Part shown: positions 1 through 12,397 of the stretch, in pieces
Layout of the letters: every line of letters starts with the position of its first letter
Position numbering within the stretch: position 1 is the stretch's first letter
Assembly (NCBI GenBank): GCA_905250025.1
Contig: CAJNOJ010000036.1
Coordinates: 62,001-126,000 of the forward strand
Reading direction: 5' to 3'
DNA length: 64,000 nt
Source: Adineta ricciae
Taxonomy: Eukaryota; Rotifera; Eurotatoria; Adinetida; Adinetidae
Notes under the pieces: generated by a model
What the model saw: only the letters and a program-made list of their open reading frames with translations
Database searches by the model: none
Told to the model about the DNA's origin: nothing
Translations under genes and position numbers: made by a program

Positions 1-235
1 GGGATTGTAACTATTGATTGACGTAATCGTTCTTTTACTTCACTTGGTCCATCAATAACAACTTTGAAGTAACGAGGATTGTGTTCATCAACGATGGCGT
101 CAATACCTGGCACTGGTTCTTGCTGCAGACGAGCACTCTCCTTGAGTATGAAGAGACATTCAGTTGAAAGAGAAGAATTTTTATTCGCTAACTAACCTTA
201 ACAATACGTTTAGTTAATGCACCACTGTCGGCCAT
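1..235 (-). CDS. UBE2N: Ubiquitin-conjugating enzyme E2 N (Ubc13), 5' part only
   Basis: The first 47 codons of a Ubc13-type E2 are present; the gene runs off the left edge. Exon 1 is 197-235 (13 codons, beginning MADSGALTKRIVK) and exon 2 is 39-140 (34 codons), separated by a 56-bp GT-AG intron. Exon 2 carries QQEPVPGI, NPRYFKVVI and DGPSE, matching the N-terminal helix and first strands of UBE2N (EPVPGI, ARYFHVVI). A second intron starts at 38 with gtaaaag, placed where the family continues SPFEGG. With a Uev partner, Ubc13 builds K63-linked ubiquitin chains in DNA damage tolerance and signalling. The catalytic cysteine lies outside the window. The start follows an AG at 237-238, possibly a spliced-leader acceptor. 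The gene is divergent from APEX2, another DNA-repair gene. Confidence 0.9.
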
Positions 236-637
236 ACTATTTTGACAGGAATGTAGGAGATGAGTAGTTCAAAAAAAAATCTAATGTGGTAAGAGAAAAA
301 GCTAGGCATATAAATCGATAGATTTATCCCTACTTGCTAATTAGGAAAAAAGAGAACTGGATGAGATAAGAAGACAATTATTGTTGTTGGTTGTTTATTG
401 TTATTTTACCGTGAAATTACGAAACGGAAAAGCGACATCTATCATAGAAAGTTTTATTTTTCAAAGATAATCAAAAGTACAACGAAGTGTAAATCTGTCA
501 TGAAATTTGTATTTCAATTGGGAAAAAACCCTGAATGATCTAGCGTGATCAAGGTAAACTATGGATTGACACTCAGCTGCTGTTGAAATTGAAAAATTCC
601 CATTTCCTTTCCACTAATCATAATCTTTGATATCTAG
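236..637. other. Divergent intergenic region UBE2N / APEX2
   Basis: About 400 bp of AT-rich sequence lies between two divergently oriented starts and probably holds both promoters. I see no coding potential and no clear TATA box. The right end is a pyrimidine-rich stretch ending in AG immediately before the APEX2 start codon. Confidence 0.6.
620..637 (+). promoter_or_regulatory. Candidate trans-splice acceptor directly before APEX2 ATG
   Basis: The sequence reads ctttgatatctag and is followed immediately by ATG at 638. A 3' splice-site consensus abutting the start codon, with no coding exon upstream, fits spliced-leader trans-splicing, which is known in bdelloid rotifers. A very short 5' UTR exon joined by cis-splicing is the alternative. 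Confidence 0.5.
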
Positions 638-2562
638 ATGAGAATTTGCTCGTGGAATATCAATGGCCTTCGCTCATTGCGACAACCATTACAAGCAGTA
701 CTTGAACAACTCAATTGTGACATCATATGCTTTCAAGAAACGAAAGTGACACGTAAGGTTTGCAAAACCAGCGTTGATTAAATCTTTCTCTGTGGTTAGG
801 TCAAGCACTTGCTGAGGCCTATGCTCGAATCGATGGTTATCATACATTTTACAGCTGGTCACGACTTCGATCGGGTTATTCGGGTGTTGCAATATTTTGT
901 AAAACATCATTGACACCGATTCATGCAGAAGAAGGTTTGTTTGAAGATGAAAATATTTGTAGCGGCGATGAAGATCGAAATCTTTCGTTAGTTTTTAGGT
1001 CTTGCTGGAAAATTACACACGAATCTTGAGGATGGTTTAGGTGGAGAATACTCAACAATGGACGAAAATGATCTGTTAGCTATTGATCGCGAGGGTCGTG
1101 CAATCATGACGGAGCATGAACTTGAGTAAGTTTTTCCTTAGTTTTCGAGAATTTTTATCAGGGTTTGAAAACTAGAGATGGAACAAGTCTGGTCATCATC
1201 AATGTTTATTGTCCTCGGGTTGACCCTGATAAGCCTGAACGATTAACTTATAAACTTAATTTCTATGCTGCACTCGAGCAACGTGCTCGATACTTTCTAG
1301 AACGTGGATGGTATGCTCAAAGCTATTTTTGTACACTTGATTGAGCTATAAAGATTCATATTTAACTAGTCGGGTGATTATTGTTGGCGATTTCAATGTC
1401 TCCCACAAACCAATCGATACCTGCGATCCTGGAGAAGATCTCGATGTGAGTCTTGGATAGATAGATTGGTTAAATCAAGTGAAATTTCCGTATTTTAGTA
1501 TTTCAATTCCAGCCCTTCACGTCTTTGGTTTTCGAAATTGATTTCTGATAATATTTTCATCGATACATTCCGTTATTTGCATCCAGATCAACGGGAAGCG
1601 TATACCTGTTGGGAAACATTATCAAGCGCTCGTGTGAATAATTATGGTGTGCGTATAGATTATATTATCTGCGACGGAATGGTATCCAAATCACATTTAG
1701 TCGATTGTCAGCATCGAATAGAGGTTGAATCGAGTGATCATTGTCCAATCGTTGCAGAATTCAATTTCGTTCTCAAGGATCGTACATTGTCGAAACCACC
1801 TTCGATCTGTACAAAGTTTTGGTCAGAATTTAAGGGTACACAAATGAAACTGAGTCAATTTATGATGAAAACGAAACGAACGCGAGAAGACGAGATTGAG
1901 ACAGATACTGAGAAGTAAGAATGAGTCACGATAGAAGACTTGCGGTAAATGAATTTTAAATTTTAGGAAAGAACAAATAGAAGAAATAATTATGATAACT
2001 AACGAAAAAGTTATACAGGTAAGTCAATCAATAGTTACTTGTCAAACTAACTCTACAGTGTTTAATTAGAATGGTAAATCTAATGAAAAGACAAGTATTA
2101 CACAATCGAAAACACTGGTAAAACCAGCATTGAAAAAGATTAAATCAGGACAATCATCACTCTTCCAACATTTTATACGAAGTTCTCAAACAAGTCCTTC
2201 CTCTACTGCTGAGTCAAAGCCCAAAGTAGGATCGATTATTTAAGAGATTCTCATGACATAGTTCCTTTCATCTATTCTTCAAGGAACCTGAAGTCGTAGA
2301 TATAACTCCGTCCTCTGTAGTGGACGAGAAACCGAAGAAGACAACAACATGGAATCATATTTTCCGTCCCCCAACTCCACCACCGTTGTGTAATGGTCAC
2401 AAAGAACATTGCGTGATACGTCAAGTGAAAGATACATCTTCAGTCAATTGGGGACGATATTTTTATGTATGTTCGCGTGCCAATGGTGCTTCTAACAACC
2501 CTCAAGCACGTTGTGATCATTTCCAATGGAAAGAGATCAAGAAAAAGGGTCAATCAGAATGA
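638..2562 (+). CDS. APEX2: AP endonuclease 2 (exonuclease III family) with GRF zinc finger
   Basis: Nine exons join in one frame: 638-752, 800-934, 999-1125, 1176-1310, 1370-1445, 1499-1914, 1967-2018, 2070-2225 and 2284-2562. They give 1491 nt (496 aa), close to the vertebrate length. Active-site motifs of the EEP nuclease fold are intact: SWNING near residue 6, FQETKV near 36, VYCPR, GDFNVSHKP, and SSDHCP with the catalytic histidine. The C-terminal 60 residues form a GRF zinc finger (LCNGHKEHC, then YVCSRA and ARCDHFQW), which in APEX2 binds single-stranded DNA. A PIP-box-like QSSLFQHF precedes it, suggesting PCNA contact. The protein would cleave abasic sites and resect 3' ends in the nucleus. 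Introns are 47-65 bp. A run of overlapping AATAAA-like hexamers follows at about 2642-2656. Confidence 0.95.
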
Positions 2563-2667
2563 ATTTCTTTGTTTGCGTTTCCTTTTCTTTTGTACTATAA
2601 TTATTTTATTTCGGTAATGTCAAATGACAGAGTTCAATCAGATAAATAAATAAATCCAGAAAACAGT

Positions 2668-2952
2668 CTATTCAACTTTCACACCTTTCCAAAACGCGAC
2701 ATAACCTTTGATTTCATCGGCAGCTTCTTTCACGTTTGGATAATACCAAGCGGCGTCTTTGTTTTCTTTACCATCGACGACGAGTGTGTAATACGAAGCT
2801 ACACCTTTCCAACCACAAGTTGTATGCGTATCGGAATCCTTGAAAAATTCTTTTTTAATAGAATCTGGTGGAAAATAGTGGTTGTTTTCGACCACGATTG
2901 TTTTGTCACTTTCGGCAAGGACTTGTCCGTTCCAGATAGCTTTCTTCGTCAT
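2668..2952 (-). CDS. DUF427 domain protein
   Basis: An intronless 94-aa protein consisting of one complete DUF427 domain. Diagnostic family residues are all visible in order: AIWNGQVLAESD, then VVENNHYFPPDSI, then the SDTHTTCGWKGVASYY core, and DAAWYYPNVKEAADEI followed by GYVAFWKGV. The biochemical role of this family is not established. Members are common in bacteria and fungi and sparse in animals, so horizontal acquisition is plausible, in line with the large foreign gene content of bdelloids. I chose the internal ATG at 2952 because the domain begins at once after it. The frame is open 21 codons further upstream but encodes an unconvincing hydrophobic stretch. It converges with APEX2, about 105 bp between stops. 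Confidence 0.85.
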   Translation of the reverse strand: MTKKAIWNGQVLAESDKTIVVENNHYFPPDSIKKEFFKDSDTHTTCGWKGVASYYTLVVDGKENKDAAWYYPNVKEAADEIKGYVAFWKGVKVE

Positions 2953-4498
2953 GTTTAGACCTTTAATGAAGATAGAATAAAATGCGATTACATAATAGTA
3001 AATATATGCATGCACTCAGACAGAAAAGAGACGATTTTTAGAAACCATTTGACATGCTACTCAATAGGTGTCGTTGAATTATGAGGTTTTCGGAAGGTAC
3101 AAACAATATTTTCATCAACATACATCAATCTCTTCCAGTTAACTGCCGCCTGTTTTTTTTAATATACCGAGAACTGCCCTAACTAAGCGGCTCATATTTG
3201 AGTACCGTCCAACTCTAAGTGAAATCGGCGTTCTCTGTGTACTGTAAATATACTCTAGCATGGTAAATAATCTTACGTATTTACCAAAAGTACATATGCA
3301 AGAAACTGTTCAAGAAGTGGAGTAGATTCATTATGTATGCAATAGTTCTCAAAACAGAAGAATCACTGAAAAAGAACATCGGCCTCTCGATATCTCTCGA
3401 ATTATGTTCAGTGTTTTTTCAGCGCTTACTTCAATGTATAACCTATCATACGTTATCGAACTAAAGACTACTTTAGTTTCATAGCGAATTTCGAAAAATT
3501 GTCCAAATCTTATGTTTTGCTACTTGATATTCTGAAATATCTGCTGTAAAGAGTCGTATACGATGGCTTGCATCAGATGGTCCGAAGTCCACTTGTATAA
3601 ATAGAGAAACGGCATGTTTATTTTTCATGAATAGTCGAAATTGTGTTGTTTGTATTTCTTAATAAACTTGTCTCTGGAGCGAGAGTATTATTAATTCACG
3701 TAAGAAAATGAAATACAAATACAAAAAACAAGGAGAGGAACAAGAGTTTCAAAAACCTTCGTCAACTTGATATATACTTTTCATTTGGTATTGGCGTTTC
3801 AGTAGAATTTTGACAGGTTATTCTTCGTTATTGAAAGTCTACTGTAGCATGAGAACGGCTCTGACGCGTCATTCGTTGGTCATATGGTTAACAATCCTGT
3901 TGAACACCAAGCACACAACAAGTAATAACTCTTCCTAATCAGATTTGAAGGATGACAAGACGACTTGCATAGTACAGGGAGTGAGAATTATGTTACTTGA
4001 TAGGTTCTAAAACTAGTGAGTAGTACTCCTCACTATTGCAGCTTTTTCTAATGGCTTTGAATATGTTTGAGAGTATTGTATGTTACGTCTTAAGAGCTTT
4101 CCATACGAAGTCCCAGTATGTATCAATGTGTATTATAAGTAAAGGATAGAGTCAAAATTAATCTAGTTGTTGCGTTTTCTTTTCCGAGGTGTCTGAGTAC
4201 TGTATGAAAGCTCAACGATAATAGTTACTTTCTACTGGATGTAAACATTGCAAACAGCGTATATCTGAGTGATTGAATTCTGAATTTTAAATTATTAGGA
4301 GCCATGTTTTAATCAGCTCTCACATTTATATATCTTTTTTCGTAAGTCAACAGAGACGTATTCGATCGGAAGAGTTATACACAGACAAATAGATCACGTT
4401 GTTCAGATTGTCAATAAGTTTCTATGTTGCTTATATTTCACCATCAATCGATGCCTAAGCCTACGAAAAAGCGATATTCGAGTTGGTGTTTTTCACAG
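2953..4498. other. Intergenic, no gene seen
   Basis: About 1.5 kb of AT-rich sequence in which I found no protein-like frame. The polycystin-like gene needs a phase-1 first exon (signal peptide) somewhere upstream of 4498. I could not identify it with confidence, so part of this stretch may be its promoter and first exon. Confidence 0.5.
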
Positions 4499-7400
4499 GT
4501 GTTTCATATAATCAACCAAAACTATCGGCTTGTGCAACATGGGAGCCAAGCGCGATTACTTTCGCTGACGCTAGTACTATTGGTTCAAATCCTATGGACG
4601 TGTTTGTGGATATTAATAACACTGTCTATGTGTCTGGCAAAACATCAAGTAATGCGTTTGTGTGGTTTCAAGGAAGTACGTTTCCCGATAGAAATCTGTC
4701 CGGAGATTACAACGCTTCGTATAGTATTTTTGTTGGGAATGATGGTAGCATATATCTTGATAGTGGTGAAGGGAAAAACCGTGTGGACAGATGGTCATTA
4801 AATGTTTCATGGGGTACGCCAGTCATGTACACCAATTTTAGTTTCTGTCGTGATATTTTTATTGATCTGAATAACAACATTTACTGTTCTATTGGTGATT
4901 TCCATCGAGTGGTTAGGAGATCATGGAATGATAGTGCGAATACTATAACAGTCGTTGCTGGTAATGGAACTGCAGCACCAGCATCAAATACATTGAGTGA
5001 ACCCAGAGGAATATTTGTCGACGCTTTTAGGCGCTTGTATGTTGCTGATTGTGGAAACGATCGAGTACAATTATTCCAGCCTAATAGCTTGACCGCGAAC
5101 ACGATAGTAGGAAACGGAACAGCAGGAACAATTTCACTTAATTGTCCTTGTGGTCTCATAACGGATGTAGATGGCAACTTGTTCATTGCTGATAGTAAAT
5201 ACAATCGCATTGTTCGTTCAGGAAATAGTGGTTCTCAGTGTATCATTGGATGTTCAAAGACAGGCGGCTCGGCTGCTAATCAACTATTGAGTCCGCAAGG
5301 TTTAAGTTTTGATAGTTATGGCAATATGTATGTTGTTGATAAAGCAAATAGTAGAATTCAAAAATTTACTTTGGCAACAAACTCTTGTGGTAAGTGTTCA
5401 TAAACTATAGTCTCCTTCAAACATAATCAAAGTTGTTTTTTAGGACTTTCTCTGAATCAACCAATGTTCTGTCCGTCCGCTGAGTGGGATCTTAACGGCA
5501 CAATATTTGCAGATAATACAACTATTGGTAACAAGCCCAACAGTATTTGGGTTGATCGGAAGAATAATGTTTATACATCACTTCAAGAAACCAACAGTGT
5601 TTTGATATGGTTTAATCAAAGCTCGAGTTCAATGCAAAACATTTCCTACGATATACGGTATCCATATGGCCTTTTCATAACAAACAATGGTGATCTTTAC
5701 ATTGATAACGGTTTTCTAAAGGGTCGAGTTGACAAGTGGTCATTGTCCGAGAACAGAAGTAGTACCGTTATGTTGGTCACTGGTTCTTGCTACAGTTTAT
5801 TCATTGATATTTACGACAATCTGTATTGCTCTTTAGGAGCATTGCATAAAATTATCAAAAAGTCGATCTATACCCCGACAAACGCGTCTCAACTCATTGC
5901 AGGAAATGGAACGAATGGAACGGATTCAAATCTACTGAACCAACCCTACGGAATCTTCGTCGATATAGCTCTCAATTTGTATGTAGCAGATTGTGGCAAC
6001 AATCGTGTACAGCGCTTTCCATCAGGACAAGTAACTGCTACAACTGTCACAGCAAATAGTTCATTATATGGAATCTCACTTTCATCTCCAACTGCAGTGA
6101 TCCTCGATAAAGGAAATAATTTATTTATCATGGATAGTCACAATAATCGTATTGTAGTCGTTGGGTCAATGGGCACTAAATGCCTTATAGGATGCACAAG
6201 TATTAATATGGCATCGTCATCGATATTAAATGCTCCATTAATGTTTACATTTGATCGTGATGGTAATATCTTTGTTACTGACTATGGGAATGACCGTATC
6301 GTGAAATTTCGTTTCATCGAAGATTCGTGTGGTAAGTTCTCTTTGAATGACTCTGCCCGAGCTATTACAATATGTGTGTCATTCTGTTTTAGCGCAAACT
6401 ACTGTAACATCTACTGAAATAACTACTAGTGGAAGTTGGACATCGCTTCAGACCAATCACATAACTACAGATATATCAACAGTGACAACGGGATCAATGA
6501 CAACTTTGGGAAATCAAAGTATTCCGATTTTCTGTAGAGTTATAAGAGAACATTTGGATCATCACCTTCTCCTCTTCTTCTTCAGACTGTTTTGCACCAG
6601 CAGTTGTCTTAATTCCTGGTACATCATCCTTGTCATTACCGATTCAAAACCGACGAAATCAAGATCTTTACATTAGTTCATACATTCAATTGAAGTGCAA
6701 TACTTCTCTTTCAACGAACATTCAATGGACTATTCGTAGTTGCAGTAGCACCAATTGTTTAACTCCCGTTCAACTTGACTCATCCATTATAACAACATTC
6801 AGTGAACTTTATCTGCCTGCAAGAACTTTATCCTATGGTTTATATCAATTTGAACTGAGAGTGACCATGAATACCTCTTTAAATTTAACATCCACAAACT
6901 CAGCTTTTGTCACAGTAATAGCATCGAATATTACAGCGAATCTTGTTCAATATGGAACTTCAATGATTACACGTGGTCGATCACAAGATTTCACACTCGA
7001 TCCAGGTAGTTTCTCCATTGATCCTGATGGAAATGTGTTCAATGCAAGTGTAAGCGATCTTCGAAATCGAATTTTCCGTATCTATCCGAATAATCTACTG
7101 TAATTTAGCATTGGAAATATGAATATTATTGTCGTATTTATGGTTTCTACGATTTTCCCAATATTCTCGGATCACTGTTGACAATTGATGATCCGCGAAT
7201 TACTCAATTCAACTCGTCTTGTTTATCAAACACTTCACGTACGTTTATCAGTAGATTTCCTTTTTCATTTCCAAATTTTTTTTCTGAAGGAAATCAAGCA
7301 CCATTACAATTTGGTGGAGGTTCAATTTCACCAAATTCATCATTAACGATTCGTTCCTATTCACTTGCATCCAATCAAACGTATGAATTCCAAGTAATTA

Positions 7401-10400
7401 TGACAAATCGTCAGAATCCTGCAATTCAAACAACTGGTTATCTACTCGCTCGCATCGAAGATAGGAAATCTCAAATGATTACCGTAGCGTCTGTTGTTTT
7501 ATACCTTGTTTATATTTGACAATGATGATGGTTTTTGTAGATGTGTCATCGCTGAACTATGTGTTTCGATTACGGAATTTCAAATAATCAATCCAACAAC
7601 ACAAGTGGAATTGTTTTCTGCTTGTTCGGAGGATTGTTCAACAGTATTAAATATAACATGGAATGTGTACAAAGGTACCTACGTATCGTCGAGCATTCAA
7701 TGGACACTATTCAACGAAAGCAAATTATATGAAAATGTTTGGTTTTTTGGTAGACGTTCATCGAGATTTTGCCCTTCTCACTAATGAAATATAAATCTGT
7801 ATAGGTTCACATACTAGTAATTTTACTGCGACAAAGGATCTGTTTCTTAATAATGCTCAAACTACTCACTGGCGATTTGAAGTTGTATACACTTCTGCTT
7901 CAGAAAATAGTTCCAGTGCATTAGATTTTATCCTAAATCAACCTCCTCGAAATGGTTCTTGTTCGATTAGTCCTCTCAACGGCACCACAAGTACTGTATT
8001 TAACATTTCCTGTTTGAACTGGATTGATGAAGACGAAATTAAAGGCTATTCTATCTATGGTATACACTCTTCTTGCAACTAATTGTCAAACACTCATTCT
8101 GTATTTTAGGTTATACATCAGAGAATCCCGAACAAACAATCATTGCTTTTAGCGCAGTATCCGACTTTCAAGTTTATTTACCATCCGGAGACAGCAAAAC
8201 TTCATTGCTGCAACTTACAGTTTATATCCGTGATAGTTTTGATGCTGTGGTAGAATTCAATTTGACCGCTGTTATTGTCACAGTAGACTCGGCTATTGTG
8301 GCTGATTTTGTCCATAATTTACAGAACGCATCGAGTTCGTCGGCTGTCAATCCAATTATTCAATTACTCGTCAGTGGAAATCAGAATATGATTGCACAAA
8401 TAATCACATCACTTGCAAAGGAATTCAATAGAATCAATACGCAAAACGCTCATTATGCATTCTCTAGTATATCTTCTAATTGGTAACTTAAAGATAATCG
8501 AGAATAACTTCGTCTTTCTTTTCTAGATGGTATTTCTCTAAATACTTTCACTGTCTCTCCATTAAACAGTCAAAGATTACTAAACGTCAGTTGTACTAAT
8601 ACAAAAATCTCTTCTCTATTTTATTCCTTCAGGCTAATATTTCACTGAACACACCCATTCTTCAAGAATACCTGAAACAACTAAATAATTATATCAATAC
8701 TCGTGATTATCTCATGATGTATCTGTCCAAACTTCCAATTACTTCTTTGAGCAGTATTTCGTTACAAGCATCGGCACTAGCGCAACTCACCCAAGCCACG
8801 AACCAATTGACACGAACATCTTCCGTATGTTATAAACATTCTGTTCAAATATTCTACTATTGTTTTGAACAGGCTATTGCTTCTGACAAATGCTATCAAC
8901 TAGCGTCTGCTCTGCATTCGAAGTCATCGCAAGTTTTCTTTCAAGATGTGCAACGTGCTGCTGTTCATCTCGCTGAATGCACTTCGAATGTTTTAACTGT
9001 TCGATAATTTTCCTTCAATCGGAAAAAGAGCAATCATCATGTTTCTTTTCTAGGCGATCAATGGCCCTTTACAACAACGAACAATTGTTCTTGATTTAGA
9101 CTCATTTCGTGCTAATACATTTCCACAAGATTATGAAACTAATCTTGAGTTAGAATGGGCTAATCCAAGTAAGAAATCGTTTTGATTTCCATCTTTCAAT
9201 CATTCATCGTTCAAGATTTATTTGCCAATGGCGATGATTTTTCCTGGGAAACTATCCAAAAGAGTCGAATTATTTATTATCAAAAACAAACAGCTAATAC
9301 GATAAGCAATCAAGCGAAAGAAACCATGTCTTTATTGACAAACGCATTAAACTTACATTTGAATATCGGTCAAAACCTAACTATGAATACCTCAGCAGTT
9401 TTCATGTCCTTAGAAACTTTACAACTTGAATCACTGGCAAATAAATCCACTCGACAAGCAGAAAATGCATACATCCATATTCCGTCGAATTTACAAGTGA
9501 ATCTCTCGGCAAATTCAGCTGTTTCACTTCGAGTTAGACATCCTTTTTCTATGAATCATGTAAATCTTGCATTTGTCTTTCAGTCAATCTTACAACCGTT
9601 GGCATCAGCTAGTAATTTTCAAATAACAAATCTTTCCACCAGTCTTTCACTTTCGATTCTCGACCGGTCTGGAAAAGAGATTTCTGTACAAGCGTTAAAA
9701 GATCATCCGATCGAATTATTAATTCCTCGGGATCCAAATATAGTTATACCATCAATGGTTTTACAGAATGTCACAGCAATGAATTACGCTCCTCATCAGC
9801 TACTATTCAATCTACATTTTGTTGATATAATATCAACTCTTCCAGTATCTGTTCATTTCGAAATGCGTCCACTAAACAAAACTCGATCGTATTTATTAAT
9901 TTATAAATTTGATAGTTCGCCACAATTGAATACATCCATTCGACAAATTGATGGCTGGTCTCTCCTTTGTCCTTCGAGTATAGATCAACTTTACATTGGA
10001 TACATCTATATCATTCTTGACGTTTAGATTTGAATGTTGACGATATCTACACATACTTCATTGATAATCAACTCACCGTTGGTCATCAGTCCGTGATATT
10101 CGGTATACGAGAATTAAATTCTACAGACTACTGTTTGAATCAATCACTTTCGAATCCACCCATATTAAATGAACCATTCAAGTTTTCAACCAACTATGAA
10201 TTACGTATCTACACATCGGGTTGCTATTACTTAGATTCGAACAACAATTGGCAATCCGACGGATTAGTAGTAAGTCGTTGCCTTTTTTTTCTTACGTCAA
10301 AAGAGAGTATCTTTCTTTTTCGCAACGAATAGGTTGGCTCTGCAACAAATCATTATCAAACGCAATGTTTTTCGACTCATTTAACAACATTTGCTGGCGG

Positions 10401-11990
10401 TTTTCTAGTTTTACCGGCACCTACCAGCTGGAACTATGTCTTCTCAAATGTTGATTTTGTTAAAATCAAGACGATTTACGTCACTGTCATATGCATTTCT
10501 ATGCTATACTTCATCATACTGGTGATCTATGTTCAATACAAAGATAGAAGAGATTTGGCGACATGTGGAGTAACACCATTACTGGATAATTATAAACTAG
10601 ATCAATATTTTTACGAAGTTCTGTTCTTCACGCGAACATTATCTACTCCACACCGATCGATTTTGCAACGTGGTGGTATTGATGCATTTGTCATGGATGT
10701 TCCAAAGTAAATATTCATAGTACTTCTTCGAACTAAAATCATAATGTCCCTTTACTTTTCAGATCAATTGGACTGTTGAGTTACATTCGTATTCGGTGTG
10801 ACAATTCTGGTAAAGTACCATCAGCATCTTGGTTTCTCAAATACATCATTGTGTGTGATTCGCAAATGATGGAGAAATTCTCTTTTATATGTCAAGATTG
10901 GTTAGCTTTTGAAAACGACGATGGCGCAGTCAGTATTGTTCATATATTTGTATCTGTCTAGTCTTTCTTTTTTAGATCGAATGGGCTCTGACATACGCAG
11001 ATAAATGGCAGAGACAACAGTTTTCTGATGTTTTATCGAAACATGTCTATCATAGTGTGTCAGCGGGTCATTTATGGCATTCGATCTTTTCGCGTCTACC
11101 AACAAGTAAATTCACACGTGTGCAACGATGCACCTGCTATTTCGTTTTACTGGTTACTGCAATGTTGTTGAATATCCTTTACTATAATCAAGCAAATGAT
11201 ACTAAGGTGAAACAAAACACCGGAAGTTTAATCATCAGACCATTTTATATCACTCCAGAACAGGTTTGTGTTCTGTTTGCTTCAAAATATTTATTGAAGA
11301 AGAATATTTCAGATTACCATTGAATTTATTGTCGGAGCACTTACGTTTCTTCTAAGTATATTACTGGTGGAATTCTTTCGATGCATTCGCTCTTCTCATC
11401 CGTCGATATCTTCACTACGAGAAGCGATGTATAAAATAATACAAAAACCTGTACCGTAAGATCGCGCATTATTAATTATATAGAAAGTTTTTTTCTTTTG
11501 TTTATTAAGTGAAGAGATGGTAATAACTACGGACAAAACAAAACGATCGAAACTCATATTGCCTTGGTGGTGTCTATTTATTGTGTATACACTATCATTT
11601 ATAATGCTTCACATATCTACATTTTTCATTATTGCACGCGGAATTGAATTTGGTGATTTGAAAACTCAAAAGTGGTTAACATCATTACTTAGCGGATTCT
11701 TTTTTTCGATGTTTGTAGTTCAGCCCGTTAAAGTAAATCAATTCACTGAGAAAAGATCGATTCGAAGGAATTCGTTTCTACTAGGTTATTGGTTTAGCCG
11801 TACTATTCGCGTTTTTCATGAGAAGTACTGATCAAGAGATGATGCGATCAAACTATTCGAATGGAAACCACATCTTCCCGAGTAAAATAGATGAACTGTT
11901 GGACGTACTCAATCAAGTAAGAATCACTTTCGGAGACATGTGTTTGCTATTTTTAATATTTAGTCGTATATGAGTCAACAACTTCAATGA
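4499..11990 (+). CDS. Polycystin-1/REJ-like receptor: 2x NHL module, REJ, GPS, PLAT, TM segments, no channel domain
   Basis: A large multi-exon gene with introns of about 45-60 bp. Two big exons, 4499-5389 and 5444-6331, each encode NHL-type beta-propeller repeats (VADCGNDRVQ and VADCGNNRVQ). A Thr/Ser linker follows, then a REJ region from about 6590 to 8480 with the family hallmarks NQPPRNGSC and FNISCLNWIDED. A GAIN-like stretch leads to a GPS motif at about 10220-10430 (CYYLDSNNNW, THLTTFAGGF). A first membrane segment (10480-10540) is followed by a PLAT domain (about 10600-10930) and further membrane segments to QPVK, then VIGLAVLFAFF. The last exon, 11964-11990, encodes eight residues and a stop. 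Polycystin-1 relatives continue into a six-helix channel unit, which is absent here. The first exon is unresolved. The intron at 7489-7540 uses a weak gtctg donor. Likely a membrane adhesion or sensory receptor. Confidence 0.88.
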
Positions 11991-12136
11991 ATTCAGCTTT
12001 TTACCAGCCAGAGCGCATGAAAAACTTGATCAAAAGAAACTTTAATGTTTGATGTAGTGTCGAGTGTATATCTATGTACTATCAAAAAGATTAAAAAGAT
12101 ACAGAAAAGAAGATAAATATGCACTAGAAACGATGT

Positions 12137-12397
12137 TCAAAAGCATCTTCGCTCATGTCGCGAATAGAAGCATGGAGGACAAATGTTGACGCCGCATCCT
12201 TGACAGTCTCCAACAGCATCTTTATAACACGAACTGCATTTTGGTGTACATCGAACAACCATTGCTTTATAACCAACATTAGCAGCGCATCCGTGTTTCC
12301 GAAAGTGCGATAAACAGTAACGGTAATTACAAAAATCACATCGTCCGTAAGATGGTTTGGTACACTCCAAACATCGGATGCTGGAACCTGAACCCAT
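12137..12397 (-). CDS. Small cysteine-rich protein with two tandem B-box/AN1-like zinc fingers
   Basis: An 86-aa protein from the ATG at 12397; the frame is open further upstream to 12511. It contains two similar modules. Module one has spacing C-x2-C-x7-C-x2-C-x4-C-x2-H-x3-H-x-C. Module two has C-x2-C-x7-C-x2-C-x4-C-x2-C-x4-H-x3-C and ends at the C-terminus (RHERRCF). The regular spacing supports zinc binding and makes a chance open frame unlikely. I do not recognise the family; B-box or AN1 fingers are the nearest patterns. No RING or other partner domain is visible, although an upstream exon could add one. It converges with the polycystin-like gene, with 146 bp between stops. Confidence 0.55.
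   Translation of the reverse strand: MGSGSSIRCLECTKPSYGRCDFCNYRYCLSHFRKHGCAANVGYKAMVVRCTPKCSSCYKDAVGDCQGCGVNICPPCFYSRHERRCF

Noticed and set aside
4424-4801. 125-codon plus-strand frame overlapping the NHL exon
   Set aside because: It lies out of frame with the NHL exon, which has clear repeat motifs and a proper acceptor at 4498. It is a shadow.
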